Shown here: positions 1 to 8,933 of the stretch, piece after piece
Layout of the letters: every line of letters begins with the position of its first letter
How positions within the stretch are numbered: position 1 is the stretch's first letter
Assembly: GCA_001683895.1 (NCBI GenBank)
Contig: LXQJ01000053.1
Span: 31,486 to 70,886 of the forward strand
Direction of reading: 5' to 3'
DNA: 39,401 nucleotides
Origin: Luteimonas sp. ANT-B3E
Lineage (GTDB): Bacteria > Pseudomonadota > Gammaproteobacteria > Xanthomonadales > Xanthomonadaceae
The notes under the pieces: generated by a model
What the model saw: the letters and a program-made list of their open reading frames with translations, nothing else
Database searches by the model: none
What the model was told of the DNA's origin: nothing
Translations under genes and position numbers: made by a program

Positions 1-35
1 ACGGAGGCCGCAGGGAGGCCCAACCCCGGAACCGG

Positions 36-51
36 CGTCCCTCGAGGGACG
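36..51 (+). promoter_or_regulatory. rpsB leader hairpin (candidate)
   Basis: A perfect 6-bp stem (CGTCCC/GGGACG) closed by a TCGA tetraloop lies about 55 bases upstream of the rpsB start. In many gammaproteobacteria the rpsB leader RNA folds and is bound by S2 for autoregulation, so this hairpin may be part of such a leader. The promoter is probably outside the window. I see nothing coding in positions 1-104. The role is inference; only the stem is seen. Confidence 0.35.
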
Positions 52-104
52 GCACCGCCCTACCCCTACCCGGAGGCGGCAGGTTCCCCACCAGGAGTCA
101 TCCC

Positions 105-1022
105 ATGCCCCAAGTCACCATGCGCCAGATGCTGGAAGCCGGCGTCCATTTCGGCCACCAGACGCGCTACTGGAATCCGAAGATGGGCCCGTACATCTTC
201 GGCGCCCGCGGCAAGATCCACATCATCAACCTCGAGAAGACCGTCCCGCTGTTCACGGACGCGATGAACTTCATCTCGGGCATCGCGCAGAAGCGCGGCA
301 TGATCCTGTTCGTCGGCACCAAGCGCTCCGCGCGCGATCCGATCAAGGAAGAGGCCGAGCGCTGCGGCATGCCGTACATGACGCAGCGCTGGCTGGGCGG
401 CACGCTGACCAACTTCCGTACCGTCAAGCAGTCGGTGTCGCGCCTGAAGATGCTGGAGACCGGCGAGACCGACGGCAGCTTCGACAAGCTGGTCAAGCAC
501 GAGGTGCTGGGCCTGCAGCGCGAACGCGAGAAGCTGCTGGCGTCGCTGGGCGGCATCAAGGAGATGAACCGCCTGCCCGACGCGCTGTTCGTGATCGACA
601 TCGGCCACGAAGACATCGCGATCAAGGAAGCCAAGAAGCTCGGCATCCCGGTCGTGGCCGTGGTCGACACCAACTACGACCCGGCGCTTGTCGACTACGC
701 GATCCCGGGCAACGACGACGCGATCCGCGCCGTGCAGCTGTACGCACGCGCCGCCGCCGATGCGGTGCTCGAGGGCAAGGCCGCCGCGCCGAACGTGGCC
801 AGCGTCCGCGAGGAAGAGTTCAACGACGCCGGTGACGACGCCAAGCGTGGCCCGCGCCGCGATGCGCCGGCGCGCAAGCCGACGCCCGCGAAGCGTGCGT
901 CCGCCAAGGACGACGGCGTGGCCGAGGCTACGCCTGCTGCTGCCGAGGCCGCTCCCGCCGCAGCCGACGACGCAGCACCTGCCGCTGCCGTGGAAGGCGA
1001 GCAGGCACCCGCCGCGAACTGA
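105..1022 (+). CDS. rpsB: 30S ribosomal protein S2
   Basis: Structural protein of the small ribosomal subunit, needed for S1 attachment. The first ~225 residues match S2 throughout: an early [15 protein letters not shown] stretch, FVGTKR near 69-74, [10 protein letters not shown] near 95-104 and [10 protein letters not shown] at 181-190. The ATG at 105 has AGGAG at 93-97. The protein is 305 residues, against about 241 in E. coli. The excess is a C-terminal tail from about residue 226: an acidic stretch, then a Lys/Arg/Pro patch, then an Ala/Pro/Glu-rich end with no predicted fold. It is the first gene of the rpsB-tsf unit and is separated from tsf by 191 bases containing a hairpin. Identity is certain; the tail has no known role. 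Confidence 0.98.
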   Translation: MPQVTMRQMLEAGVHFGHQTRYWNPKMGPYIFGARGKIHIINLEKTVPLFTDAMNFISGIAQKRGMILFVGTKRSARDPIKEEAERCGMPYMTQRWLGGTLTNFRTVKQSVSRLKMLETGETDGSFDKLVKHEVLGLQREREKLLASLGGIKEMNRLPDALFVIDIGHEDIAIKEAKKLGIPVVAVVDTNYDPALVDYAIPGNDDAIRAVQLYARAAADAVLEGKAAAPNVASVREEEFNDAGDDAKRGPRRDAPARKPTPAKRASAKDDGVAEATPAAAEAAPAAADDAAPAAAVEGEQAPAAN

Positions 1023-1038
1023 CGCCCGTGCGTCATGC

Positions 1039-1060
1039 GGCCACGCCACACTGCGTGGCC
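1039..1060 (+). terminator. rpsB-tsf intergenic hairpin, probable attenuator
   Basis: A perfect 8-bp inverted repeat (GGCCACGC/GCGTGGCC) with a 6-base loop begins 17 bases after the rpsB stop. No T run follows, so it is not a full intrinsic terminator. It may be a partial terminator or mRNA-stabilising end that sets S2 above EF-Ts, as is known for the E. coli rpsB-tsf operon. Confidence 0.5.
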
Positions 1061-1213
1061 TCACCGGCGGCCGCGGCCCCACCGCGACCGGCGTTCATGC
1101 AAGCACATGCCGCGCGCCATGCGCGCGGAAGCGGGCGCCGCGATCTGCCGACGTCCACACCGGAAGGCCGTGCACGGCCGTCACCCGACACCCCTAGAAC
1201 ACCGAGGTCATCC

Positions 1214-2086
1214 ATGGAAATCACCGCAACCCTGGTCAAGGAACTGCGCGAGCGCACCGGCGCCGGCATGATGGAGTGCAAGAAGGCGCTCAGCGAGACC
1301 AGCGGCAACATCGACGCCGCCGCGGAGTCGCTGCGCAAGTCCGGCCTCGCGAAGGCAGACAAAAAAGCCGGCCGGGTGGCCGCCGAAGGCCGCATCGCGA
1401 TGGCGCAGGACGGCAACCGCGCCGTGCTGGTCGAGATCAACTCCGAGACCGACTTTGTCGCCAAGGACGAGAACTTCATCGGCTTCACCGAGCAGGTCGC
1501 CCGCGCCGCGCTCGGCGTCGACGACGTCGAGGCGCTGCGCTCGACCGCGATCGACAGCGGCAAGACCGTCGACGAGGCCCGCGCCGAGCTGATCGCCAAG
1601 GTCGGCGAGAACGTGCAGGTGCGCCGCATGATGACGGCCAGCGGCAGCGACAACGTTGCCGCCTACGTCCACGGCGGCCGCATCGGCGTGCTGGTCGAGC
1701 TCAGGGGCGGCAGCGCGGAGCTGGCGCGCGGCATCGCGATGCATGTCGCCGCGATGAATCCGCCCTACAACAAGGCGGCCGATGTGCCGGCCGATTTCGT
1801 CGCCAAGGAAAAGGAGATCGAGCTGGCCAAGATGTCCGACAAGGACAAGTCCAAGCCCGCCGACATCCTGGAGAAGATCATCGGCGGCAAGATCGCAAAA
1901 ATCGTCAACGAGGTCACGCTGTACGGCCAGCCGTACGTGCTAGACACCAACCAGAGCGTCGAGGGCGTGCTGAAGTCCGCCAATGCCGAGGTCGTGTCCT
2001 TCCAGCGCCTCGCGGTCGGCGAAGGCATCGAGAAGGTGGTCGAGGATTACGCCGCCGAAGTGATGAAGCAGGCTGGCCTCGCCTGA
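1214..2086 (+). CDS. tsf: Translation elongation factor Ts
   Basis: Guanine-nucleotide exchange factor that recycles EF-Tu from the GDP to the GTP form in the cytoplasm. The 290-residue protein has the N-terminal UBA-like module with [12 protein letters not shown] at residues 15-26 and the EF-Tu-contacting TDFV motif at 79-82, followed by the two-subdomain core. I chose the ATG at 1214, preceded by GAGGT at 1204-1208, because the EF-Ts family starts here; an in-frame opening 186 bases upstream lacks any family similarity. Length equals the usual ~290 residues. It is cotranscribed with rpsB and ends at a strong terminator. Confidence 0.98.
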   Translation: MEITATLVKELRERTGAGMMECKKALSETSGNIDAAAESLRKSGLAKADKKAGRVAAEGRIAMAQDGNRAVLVEINSETDFVAKDENFIGFTEQVARAALGVDDVEALRSTAIDSGKTVDEARAELIAKVGENVQVRRMMTASGSDNVAAYVHGGRIGVLVELRGGSAELARGIAMHVAAMNPPYNKAADVPADFVAKEKEIELAKMSDKDKSKPADILEKIIGGKIAKIVNEVTLYGQPYVLDTNQSVEGVLKSANAEVVSFQRLAVGEGIEKVVEDYAAEVMKQAGLA

Positions 2087-2124
2087 GTCCAGCCGCGGCC
2101 CGTCCGCTGCAACCGCTCACGAAC

Positions 2125-2154
2125 AAAGGCCGCGGAGCGATCCGCGGCTTTTTT
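2125..2154 (+). terminator. Rho-independent terminator after tsf
   Basis: A perfect 8-bp stem GCCGCGGA/TCCGCGGC with a GCGA tetraloop (2129-2148) is followed directly by six Ts (2149-2154), and AAA at 2125-2127 can extend pairing into the T run. It is the clearest intrinsic terminator in the window and closes the rpsB-tsf unit. Confidence 0.93.
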
Positions 2155-2270
2155 CTGGTTCGCAGGGCCTCGCCATAGCACCGCCCGCGGATGGATGCCT
2201 CCGGGGACGCCGTCGCGGCCGGCGGGCCTGCGTGGCGGCAGCGTGGAACCGGTGCGCGCTGACGAGCACG

Positions 2271-2276
2271 TAGAAT
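2271..2276 (+). promoter_or_regulatory. Candidate -10 box for pyrH
   Basis: TAGAAT lies 28 bases before the pyrH ATG and just downstream of the tsf terminator, where a new promoter is expected. No convincing -35 is visible at the usual spacing. Confidence 0.4.
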
Positions 2277-2304
2277 CCCCGCACCACCGCCACCCCGGAC
2301 CGCC

Positions 2305-3033
2305 ATGCCCGCCCTCGCCTATCGCCGCGTCCTCCTCAAACTGTCCGGCGAGGCCCTGATGGGCGACGAGGACTACGGCATCGACCCGAAGGTGATCGGA
2401 CGGCTGGCGCGCGAGGTCATCGAGGCGCAGAAGGCGGGCGCGGAAGTCGGCGTCGTGGTCGGCGGCGGCAACATCTTCCGTGGCGCCGGGCTGGCCGCTG
2501 GCGGCATGGATCGGGTGACCGGCGACCAGATGGGCATGCTGGCGACGGTCATCAACGCACTGGCGCTGCAGGACGCGCTGGAGAAGCTGGGCGCGCGCGC
2601 GCGGGTGATGAGCGCGATCAAGATCAACGACGTCTGCGAGGACTACATCCGCCGTCGCGCCATCCGCCACCTCGAGAAGGGCCGGATCGCGATCTTCGCC
2701 GCCGGCACCGGCAACCCGTTCTTCACCACCGACTCCGGCGCGGCGCTGCGTGCGATCGAGATCGGCGCCGACCTGCTGCTGAAGGCCACCAAGGTCGACG
2801 GGGTCTACGACGCCGACCCCAAGAAGTTCCCGAATGCCAAGCGCTTCGACCGCCTCACCTATGACGAGGTGCTCGGCCGTGACCTGCAGGTGATGGACAC
2901 GGCCGCGTTCGCGCTGTGCCGCGACAGCGACGTGCCGCTGCGGATCTTCGACATGGCGCAGCCGGGCCAGCTGCTGCGCATCCTGCAGGGCGAGGCGATC
3001 GGTACGCTGGTGCAGGGGCGCGGCCAGTCCTGA
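2305..3033 (+). CDS. pyrH: Uridylate kinase (UMP kinase)
   Basis: Phosphorylates UMP to UDP using ATP, the committed step to UTP and CTP; a cytoplasmic hexamer in its family. The 242-residue product has the amino-acid-kinase fold signatures: [11 protein letters not shown] near residues 8-17, the phosphate-binding GGGNIFRG at 53-60, and [11 protein letters not shown] at about residue 150. The ATG at 2305 gives the family N-terminus. The Shine-Dalgarno is weak, and the short leader from the candidate -10 is about 22 bases. In most bacteria pyrH is followed directly by frr; here a CDF transporter gene lies between them. Confidence 0.97.
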   Translation: MPALAYRRVLLKLSGEALMGDEDYGIDPKVIGRLAREVIEAQKAGAEVGVVVGGGNIFRGAGLAAGGMDRVTGDQMGMLATVINALALQDALEKLGARARVMSAIKINDVCEDYIRRRAIRHLEKGRIAIFAAGTGNPFFTTDSGAALRAIEIGADLLLKATKVDGVYDADPKKFPNAKRFDRLTYDEVLGRDLQVMDTAAFALCRDSDVPLRIFDMAQPGQLLRILQGEAIGTLVQGRGQS

Positions 3034-3042
3034 GGGCCGTGG

Positions 3043-3060
3043 TCGACGCGGCGGCGTCGA
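3043..3060 (+). terminator. Hairpin after pyrH (candidate terminator)
   Basis: A 7-bp perfect stem TCGACGC/GCGTCGA with a 4-base loop starts 10 bases after the pyrH stop. No T run follows, so termination here is uncertain. Confidence 0.35.
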
Positions 3061-3095
3061 TGGCGCCGTCGCTGGCGGCGTGACAGCATCGCGGC

Positions 3096-4025
3096 ATGCA
3101 CGCGCACGGCGACCAACATCATGGGCTCGGCCACGGCCCTCCACGCGCGGGCTCGGCGACGCGCGCGTTCGCGGTCGTCACCCTGATCAACCTCGTCTAC
3201 ACCGCGCTTGAGGCCGCCGTCGGCTTCGCGACCGGCTCGCTGGCGCTGCTGTCGGACGCACTGCACAACCTCGGCGACGTACTCGGGCTGGCGATGGCCT
3301 GGGCCGCGGCCGCGATCGCCGAGCGCCCCCCACGCGGGCGCCATACCTACGGCTGGGGCCGGGCCACGCTGCTGTCGCCACTGGCCAATGCACTGCTGCT
3401 CGTGGGCCTTTCCGGGGCGCTGGCATGGGAAGCACTGCGACGGCTGTCGGCGCCGCCGGAGGTCCCCGGCATGGTCGTGATCACGGTCGCCAGCATCGGC
3501 ATCGCGGTCAACCTCGGGGCAGCGTGGTTCCTGCGCGGCGACGGTGACCTCAACCGTCGTGGCGCCTACCTGCACCTGCTGGCGGACGCCGCGATCTCGC
3601 TGGCCGCGGTGGTCGCCGGCGCCGGCATGCTGCTGTTCGGCTGGCGCTGGCTGGACCCCGCGACCGCGCTGCTGGTCGGCATCGTGGTCGCGGTCGGCGG
3701 CTGGCGCCTGCTGCGCGACAGCCTCGACGCGGTGATGGACGCCGTGCCCCCAGGCATCGACGTCGACGCGGTGCGCGCCTTCCTCGCCTCGCGTGACGAC
3801 GTGTCCACCGTGCACCACCTGCACGTCTGGTCGCTGGGCGCGGGCCGCACCGCGCTGACGGCCCACCTGGTGCGGGCCGCGAGCGACGACGGCGATGCGT
3901 TCCTCTCCGCCACCGCGCAGGCCCTGGCAGAGGAGTTCGGCATCGACCACGCCACGCTGCAGGTGGAGGGCGGCGACGGCTGCAGCCAGCCGTGCACCGG
4001 CACCGCGGCACCCCACGCGCACTGA
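3096..4025 (+). CDS. Cation diffusion facilitator (CDF) metal efflux protein
   Basis: Predicted inner-membrane Zn/Cd/Co:proton antiporter. Its 309 residues begin with a His-rich cytoplasmic tail (five His in the first 13) that may bind metal. Six hydrophobic segments follow at about 25-45, 46-73, 90-112, 125-146, 158-180 and 187-203. The metal site is visible as paired HxxxD motifs, H57-D61 in the second segment and H160-D164 in the fifth, the pattern of the CzcD/ZitB/ZnT branch. A cytoplasmic C-terminal domain carries HHLHVW at 240-245. The extreme C-terminus has two Cys and two more His. The substrate cannot be set from sequence. Nothing metal-related flanks it: it sits alone between pyrH and frr. 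Confidence 0.93.
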   Translation: MHAHGDQHHGLGHGPPRAGSATRAFAVVTLINLVYTALEAAVGFATGSLALLSDALHNLGDVLGLAMAWAAAAIAERPPRGRHTYGWGRATLLSPLANALLLVGLSGALAWEALRRLSAPPEVPGMVVITVASIGIAVNLGAAWFLRGDGDLNRRGAYLHLLADAAISLAAVVAGAGMLLFGWRWLDPATALLVGIVVAVGGWRLLRDSLDAVMDAVPPGIDVDAVRAFLASRDDVSTVHHLHVWSLGAGRTALTAHLVRAASDDGDAFLSATAQALAEEFGIDHATLQVEGGDGCSQPCTGTAAPHAH

Positions 4026-4054
4026 GGCCGGGACCGGCCGCAGCGCGGGTCGCC

Positions 4055-4060
4055 TATAAT
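4055..4060 (+). promoter_or_regulatory. Consensus -10 box for frr
   Basis: TATAAT lies 33 bases upstream of the frr ATG, giving a predicted leader of about 26 bases. No good -35 is seen. Its presence suggests frr and the downstream genes have their own promoter rather than depending on pyrH or the CDF gene. Confidence 0.55.
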
Positions 4061-4092
4061 CCGCGGCCACGTCATTGCAACCGGACCCGGCG

Positions 4093-4650
4093 ATGCTCAA
4101 CGACATCCAGAACGACGCCAAGACGCGCATGAACAAGAGCGTGGAAGCGCTGCGCACCGACCTGACCAAGGTCCGCACCGGGCGCGCGTCCACCGCGCTG
4201 GTCGACCACCTCAAGGTCAGCTACTACGGCGCCGACATGCCGCTGTCGCAGGTCGCCAGCGTCGCGGTCTCCGACGCGCGCACGCTGACCATCACGCCGT
4301 GGGAAAAGCCGATGGTCGCGGCGGTCGAAAAGGCGATCATGGCGTCCGACCTGGGCCTGACGCCCAACACCGCCGGCACCGTGATCCGCATCAACCTTCC
4401 CGCATTGACGGAAGAACGTCGCCGCGAGCTGTCCAAGCACGTGCACAACGAAGGCGAGAACGCCAAGATCGCGATCCGCAACATCCGCCGCGACGCCAAC
4501 CAGGGCGTCAAGGACCTGCTGCGCGACAAGCAGATCACCGAGGACGAGGAGCGGCGCAGCGAGGACGAGATCCAGAAGCTGACCGACAGGGCGATCAAGG
4601 ACGTCGATGACGTGGTCAAGGCCAAGGAGCAGGAGCTGATGGCGGTCTGA
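4093..4650 (+). CDS. frr: Ribosome recycling factor
   Basis: Splits post-termination ribosomes together with EF-G. From the ATG at 4093 the protein is 185 residues, exactly the usual RRF length, and starts MLNDIQNDAKTRM like its relatives. The region with LRTDLTKVRTGRAS forms the first long helix of the three-helix bundle. The conserved INLPALTEERRRELSK stretch and the C-terminal helices are intact. An in-frame TTG at 4075 would add six residues but has no family support. The next gene, uppS, begins about 10 bases after the stop. Confidence 0.97.
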   Translation: MLNDIQNDAKTRMNKSVEALRTDLTKVRTGRASTALVDHLKVSYYGADMPLSQVASVAVSDARTLTITPWEKPMVAAVEKAIMASDLGLTPNTAGTVIRINLPALTEERRRELSKHVHNEGENAKIAIRNIRRDANQGVKDLLRDKQITEDEERRSEDEIQKLTDRAIKDVDDVVKAKEQELMAV

Positions 4651-4662
4651 GGGGTCGTCGTG

Positions 4663-5454
4663 ATGACCACCCCGCCGCGCATCCCGCGTCACCTCGCCGT
4701 CATCATGGACGGCAACGGCCGCTGGGCCGCGCGCCGCCGGCGCCCGCGGGTGATCGGCCACCGCGCCGGCGCCCGCGCAGTCAACCTGTGCATCGATTTC
4801 TGCCTGGCGCGCGGGGTCGAAGTGCTGACGCTGTTCGCGTTCTCCAGCGAGAACTGGGGGCGCCCGCCCGACGAGGTCGGCGCGCTGATGCGGCTGTTCG
4901 TCAACGCGCTGGAGCGCGAGATCGACGAATTGCAGCGTCGCGGCGTGTGCGTGCGCTTCGTCGGCGAGCGGACCCGCTTCGGCGCCGCGATCGCGGGGCG
5001 CATGGACGCAGCGGAGCGCGCCACCGCAACCAACGCGCGGCTGACGCTGGTGGTCGCCGCCAGCTACGGCGGCCGGCAGGACATCGCCAGCGCCGCCCGC
5101 GCGCTGGCCGAGGACGTCGCAGTGGGCCGGCTGCGTCCCGAGGATATCGACGAGGCCGCCCTTGGAGCGCGCATGGCGCTGTCCGACCTGCCGCCGCCCG
5201 ACCTGTTCATCCGCACGGGCGGCGAGCTGCGGATCAGCAATTTCCTGCTCTGGCAGCTGGCCTACACCGAGCTGTGGTTCACCGAACGGCTGTGGCCGGA
5301 CCTCGACGACGCCACCCTGCAGGAGGCGCTGGACGCATTCGCGGCACGCGAACGGCGCTACGGCCTCACCGGTGAGCAACTCCCGGTCGGCGGCGCGCCA
5401 GCCACCGGCGCGATTCCCGTCGCGGCAGCCGCGACCGATATCATCGGCCGATGA
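4663..5454 (+). CDS. uppS: Undecaprenyl diphosphate synthase (cis-prenyltransferase)
   Basis: Condenses eight isopentenyl diphosphates onto farnesyl diphosphate to make the C55 lipid carrier for peptidoglycan and O-antigen. The family motifs are all present: MDGNGRWA with the catalytic Asp at residue 16, an Arg-rich loop then GHRAGA, FAFSSENWGRP, and RTGGELRISNFLLWQ near the C-terminal third. I chose the ATG at 4663; a GTG at 4660 immediately before it would add one Met, and GAGGGG at 4649-4654 could serve either. About 263 residues, slightly longer than E. coli because of an Ala/Pro tail. The stop overlaps the cdsA start by 4 bases. Its substrate FPP is made by IspA, encoded at 22980 in this window. 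Confidence 0.97.
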   Translation: MTTPPRIPRHLAVIMDGNGRWAARRRRPRVIGHRAGARAVNLCIDFCLARGVEVLTLFAFSSENWGRPPDEVGALMRLFVNALEREIDELQRRGVCVRFVGERTRFGAAIAGRMDAAERATATNARLTLVVAASYGGRQDIASAARALAEDVAVGRLRPEDIDEAALGARMALSDLPPPDLFIRTGGELRISNFLLWQLAYTELWFTERLWPDLDDATLQEALDAFAARERRYGLTGEQLPVGGAPATGAIPVAAAATDIIGR

Positions 5455-6278
5455 CACGTACCCGGATCTTCGCCGCACTGGCCATGGCGCCGGTCGCCAT
5501 CGGCTCCGTCCTGCTGCTGCCGACGCCGTGGATGGTCGCCCTCGCCGCGCTGCTGTTCCTGGCGGCCCTGTGGGAGTGGTTCGCGCTGGCCGAGGTCGAC
5601 GACTCGCTGGCGCGCAGCGCACTGCTGGTCGCCAACCTGCTGCTGATGGTCGCGCTGGTGTGGGCGTCGCCGACCGATGCCGGCGGCTCGCTGGTGCTGT
5701 TCAAGCTCGCGGTGGTGGCCGGCGTGGTGTGGTGGCTGCTGGCCATGCTGTGGCTGCTGCACTACGACTTCGGCTCCGACCATGACACCCACGGTCGCGT
5801 GTTCAAGCTAGCCGCGGCAACCCTCGCCGTCGTGCCGGCGTGGTGCGCGCTGGCGCTGCTGCACCGCGATGGCGCCGGCTGGCTGCTGCTGGCGCTGATG
5901 CTGGTGTGGGCCACCGACACGGGCGCTTACTTCGCCGGCCGCAGGTTCGGACGGCGCAAGCTGGCGCCGCGGATCAGCCCCAACAAGACCTTCGAAGGAC
6001 TCCTTGGCGGGCTGCTGGCCGGCGTCGTGGTCGCGGTGGTCGGCGCGTGGTGGCTGGCCACCCCGCCCGCGCAGCTGCCGCTGGTGGCGCTGGTGGCGGT
6101 GCTGGTGGTGCTGTTCTCGGTCGCGGGCGACCTGTTCGAGAGCCTGCTCAAGCGCCATGTGGGGGTCAAGGATTCCGGCGCGATGATCCCCGGCCACGGC
6201 GGCCTGCTCGATCGGCTGGACAGCGTGTTCGCGGCGCTGCCGGTGTTCGCGCTCGGCAAGATCTGGCTCGGGTTCTGA
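5451..6278 (+). CDS. cdsA: Phosphatidate cytidylyltransferase (CDP-diglyceride synthase)
   Basis: Makes CDP-diacylglycerol from phosphatidic acid and CTP, the branch point to all major phospholipids. An integral inner-membrane protein of 275 residues with about eight hydrophobic segments. The C-terminal CDP-diglyceride synthetase signature is clear: [19 protein letters not shown] at about residues 240-258, where the DxxxxxPGHGGxxDRxD acids bind metal. [15 protein letters not shown] and [13 protein letters not shown] are the other conserved stretches. It starts inside the uppS stop (ATGA), which implies translational coupling, and ends two bases before dxr. Confidence 0.97.
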   Translation: MTRTRIFAALAMAPVAIGSVLLLPTPWMVALAALLFLAALWEWFALAEVDDSLARSALLVANLLLMVALVWASPTDAGGSLVLFKLAVVAGVVWWLLAMLWLLHYDFGSDHDTHGRVFKLAAATLAVVPAWCALALLHRDGAGWLLLALMLVWATDTGAYFAGRRFGRRKLAPRISPNKTFEGLLGGLLAGVVVAVVGAWWLATPPAQLPLVALVAVLVVLFSVAGDLFESLLKRHVGVKDSGAMIPGHGGLLDRLDSVFAALPVFALGKIWLGF

Positions 6279-6280
6279 GG

Positions 6281-7468
6281 ATGCGCCGGGTGGCCGTCCT
6301 CGGAGCGACCGGCTCGATCGGCACCTCCGCGCTCGACGTGATCGCACGCCATCCCGACCGGCTGCGGGCGTCGGTGCTGGCGGCCGGCCGCGATGTCGAT
6401 GGCCTGCTGGCACTGTGCCGGACCCATCGCCCGGCGCACGCCGTGATCGCGGATGCGTCCGCCCTGCACGCCCTGCGCGACGGCCTGGTGGCGCTGGGGC
6501 TGCCCACGCAGGCGCACGCCGGCGGCGAGACGATCTGCGCGCTCGCCGCTGGCGATGCCTGCGACACCGTCGTCGCGGCGATCGTCGGCGCCGCGGGACT
6601 CGACTCCACGCTCGCCGCCGCGCGCGCCGGCAAGCGCCTGCTGCTGGCCAACAAGGAATCGCTGGTGCTGGCCGGCGAACTGCTGATGCGGGCGGCCCGT
6701 GACGGTGGCGCCGACATCGTGCCGATCGACAGCGAGCACAGCGCGATCTTCCAATGCCTGCCACCCACGGCCGGCGGCAACCGCGCGGCGGGATCGGCCG
6801 GGGTCGCCCGAATCGTGCTGACCGCCTCGGGCGGCCCGTTTGCCGGACAGGACCGGCGCGCGCTGGCGGGCGTGACGCCGGAGCAGGCGGTCGCGCACCC
6901 CACGTGGTCGATGGGGCCCAAGATCTCGGTGGACTCGGCGACGCTGATGAACAAGGGGCTGGAGGTGATCGAGGCCCACCACCTGTTCGGCATCCCTGTC
7001 GACGCCATCGACGTGCTGGTCCATCCGCAGAGCCTCGTGCACTCGTTCGTCGAGTTCGTCGACGGTTCCACCCTGGCGCAGCTCGGCCTGCCCGACATGC
7101 GCACCGCGCTTGCGGTCGGATTCGCATGGCCGCAGCGGATGGCGTCGGGTGTCGCCGGGCTGGACCTGCTGCGCCACGGCCGGCTGGACTTCTCCGCGCC
7201 AGACCTCGATGCGTTCCCCTGCCTCGCGCTGGCCTTCGACGCGCTGCGCGCGGGAGGCACCGCGCCGGCGATCCTCAATGCCGCCAACGAGGTCGCGGTG
7301 GCCGCGTTCCTGGCGCGCCGGATCGGCTTCCTGTCGATCCCGGCGCTGGTAGCCGACGTCCTCTCGGCGCTGCCGGCCACGGCCGCGGCCTCGCTGGAGA
7401 CGCTGCTCGACGCCGATGCCCGTGCGCGGGCGCGCGCCACCGATGCACTGGCGGCGCACGCCGCATGA
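6281..7468 (+). CDS. dxr: 1-deoxy-D-xylulose 5-phosphate reductoisomerase
   Basis: Second enzyme of the MEP isoprenoid pathway: converts DXP to 2-C-methyl-D-erythritol 4-phosphate with NADPH and a divalent metal; target of fosmidomycin. The 395-residue protein has the NADPH-binding GATGSIG at residues 8-14, [10 protein letters not shown], the metal/substrate [11 protein letters not shown] stretch, [31 protein letters not shown] and the C-terminal NAANEVAV. The ATG at 6281 lies two bases after cdsA, with the cdsA stop context GAGG acting as the ribosome site. Product flows to IspA and UppS, both encoded in this window; dxs is not here. Confidence 0.97.
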   Translation: MRRVAVLGATGSIGTSALDVIARHPDRLRASVLAAGRDVDGLLALCRTHRPAHAVIADASALHALRDGLVALGLPTQAHAGGETICALAAGDACDTVVAAIVGAAGLDSTLAAARAGKRLLLANKESLVLAGELLMRAARDGGADIVPIDSEHSAIFQCLPPTAGGNRAAGSAGVARIVLTASGGPFAGQDRRALAGVTPEQAVAHPTWSMGPKISVDSATLMNKGLEVIEAHHLFGIPVDAIDVLVHPQSLVHSFVEFVDGSTLAQLGLPDMRTALAVGFAWPQRMASGVAGLDLLRHGRLDFSAPDLDAFPCLALAFDALRAGGTAPAILNAANEVAVAAFLARRIGFLSIPALVADVLSALPATAAASLETLLDADARARARATDALAAHAA

Positions 7469-7490
7469 GCGCGCCACGGCGGGCCCGGCA

Positions 7491-8852
7491 GTGAGCGGCT
7501 TCCTCGGCTCGGTGTGGTGGATGATCGTCAGCATCGGCGTGCTGGTGACGTTCCACGAGTTCGGCCACTACTGGGTCGCGCGCCGCTGCGGCGTGCGCGT
7601 ACTGCGCTTCTCGGTCGGGTTCGGCAGGCCGCTGTGGTCGCGCCGCGGGCGCGACGGCACCGACTACGTGGTCGCCGTGCTGCCGCTGGGCGGGTACGTC
7701 AAGTTCCTCGATGAACGCGAAGGCGACGTTCCCGAGGCCGACGCCGCGCAGGCGTTCAACCGCCAGGGCGTGTGGCGGCGGATCGCGATCGTCGCGGCCG
7801 GGCCCATCGCCAACCTGCTGCTGTGCGTGGCGCTGCTGTGGGCGATGTTCGTGATCGGCCGACCGGACTTCCAGCCGGTGCTGGGACAGGTGCAGGGCAT
7901 CGCCGCGGATGCCGGCCTGGCGCGTGGCGATACCGTGCTGGCGATCGGCGAGCGCGCCACGCCGACCTGGAGCGAGGCCGCGATGGCACTCACCACCGGC
8001 GCGATGGATCGCGAGGACGTCGCGGTGCGCATCCGTACCGGCGATGGCGCCGAGGCGGTACGCACGCTGCGGCTGTCGGCGCTGCCGGCAGGCTTCGACG
8101 AGCGACGGGCGATCGCGCTGGTGGGCATCACACCGCGCAGCCAGCTGCTGCCTGCCATCGTCGGCCGGGTCGAGCCGGGCACGCCAGCCTGGGGCGTGCT
8201 GGCCGACGGCGACCGGATCACGGCGCTCGACGGGCAGCGCGTGGAGGCCTTCAACGACATCGGCCCCTTGGTGCAGGCGCTCGGAATCGCCGGCGAGGCG
8301 CGACCTGCGATGGTGGAGGTGGACCGCGACGGCGTGCGGCTGGCGCTGGAAATCACCCCCGCGCTGCGTCGCGAGTCGCGGCGCGACGACTACTGGGTGC
8401 TCGGGGTGGTGCCAGCGCCGTCGGAAATGCCCGCCTACGACGCGACCCTGCGCCATGGCCCGCTGGCGGCGATCCCGGAAGCGGTACGCGAGACGGGGCG
8501 ACTGGCATCGGACTCGCTGGCGATGATCCGTCGGCTGGTCAGCGGCAGCGCCTCGGTGGACAACGTCTCGGGTCCGATCACCATCGCCCGCTACGCCAAT
8601 GCCTCGGCCGACCTCGGGCCGGCCTGGTTCCTCAACTTCCTCGCCCTGCTGTCGCTGAGCCTGGCGATCATCAACCTGCTGCCGATCCCGATCTTGGACG
8701 GCGGGCACCTGTTGTATTACCTTATCGAGTTGCTCAGAGGGCGCCCGTTAAGCGAGCGTGCGATGGCGGCAGGGCACTATGTCGGCCTCGCGATGCTGGC
8801 CGGCCTGATGGGGCTGGCGTTCTACAACGACATCCTCCAGCTCGTGCGCTGA
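7491..8852 (+). CDS. rseP: RseP site-2 zinc metalloprotease
   Basis: Intramembrane protease that cuts the anti-sigma factor RseA after DegS, releasing sigma-E in response to outer-membrane stress. The active-site HEFGH is at residues 22-26 in the first membrane segment, and the second catalytic element NLLPIPILDGGH is near the C-terminus. Two periplasmic PDZ domains lie between them. I chose GTG 7491, giving 453 residues (E. coli 450) and the family N-terminus. The in-frame ATG at 7416 would lie inside dxr and add a non-homologous basic tail. Gap to dxr is 22 bases. It precedes bamA, whose folding defects feed the same stress pathway. Confidence 0.96.
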   Translation: MSGFLGSVWWMIVSIGVLVTFHEFGHYWVARRCGVRVLRFSVGFGRPLWSRRGRDGTDYVVAVLPLGGYVKFLDEREGDVPEADAAQAFNRQGVWRRIAIVAAGPIANLLLCVALLWAMFVIGRPDFQPVLGQVQGIAADAGLARGDTVLAIGERATPTWSEAAMALTTGAMDREDVAVRIRTGDGAEAVRTLRLSALPAGFDERRAIALVGITPRSQLLPAIVGRVEPGTPAWGVLADGDRITALDGQRVEAFNDIGPLVQALGIAGEARPAMVEVDRDGVRLALEITPALRRESRRDDYWVLGVVPAPSEMPAYDATLRHGPLAAIPEAVRETGRLASDSLAMIRRLVSGSASVDNVSGPITIARYANASADLGPAWFLNFLALLSLSLAIINLLPIPILDGGHLLYYLIELLRGRPLSERAMAAGHYVGLAMLAGLMGLAFYNDILQLVR

Positions 8853-8933
8853 CCCCCCGCTGCGCTGACCCTGCTGTTCCCGGACTCCCGTCGCCACTGG
8901 CCGCCGGGGTCCACCCAGAACCGGACGTAATTG

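Noticed and set aside
4075-4092. TTG start for frr
   Set aside because: It would add six residues beyond the invariant 185-residue length; ATG 4093 gives the family N-terminus.
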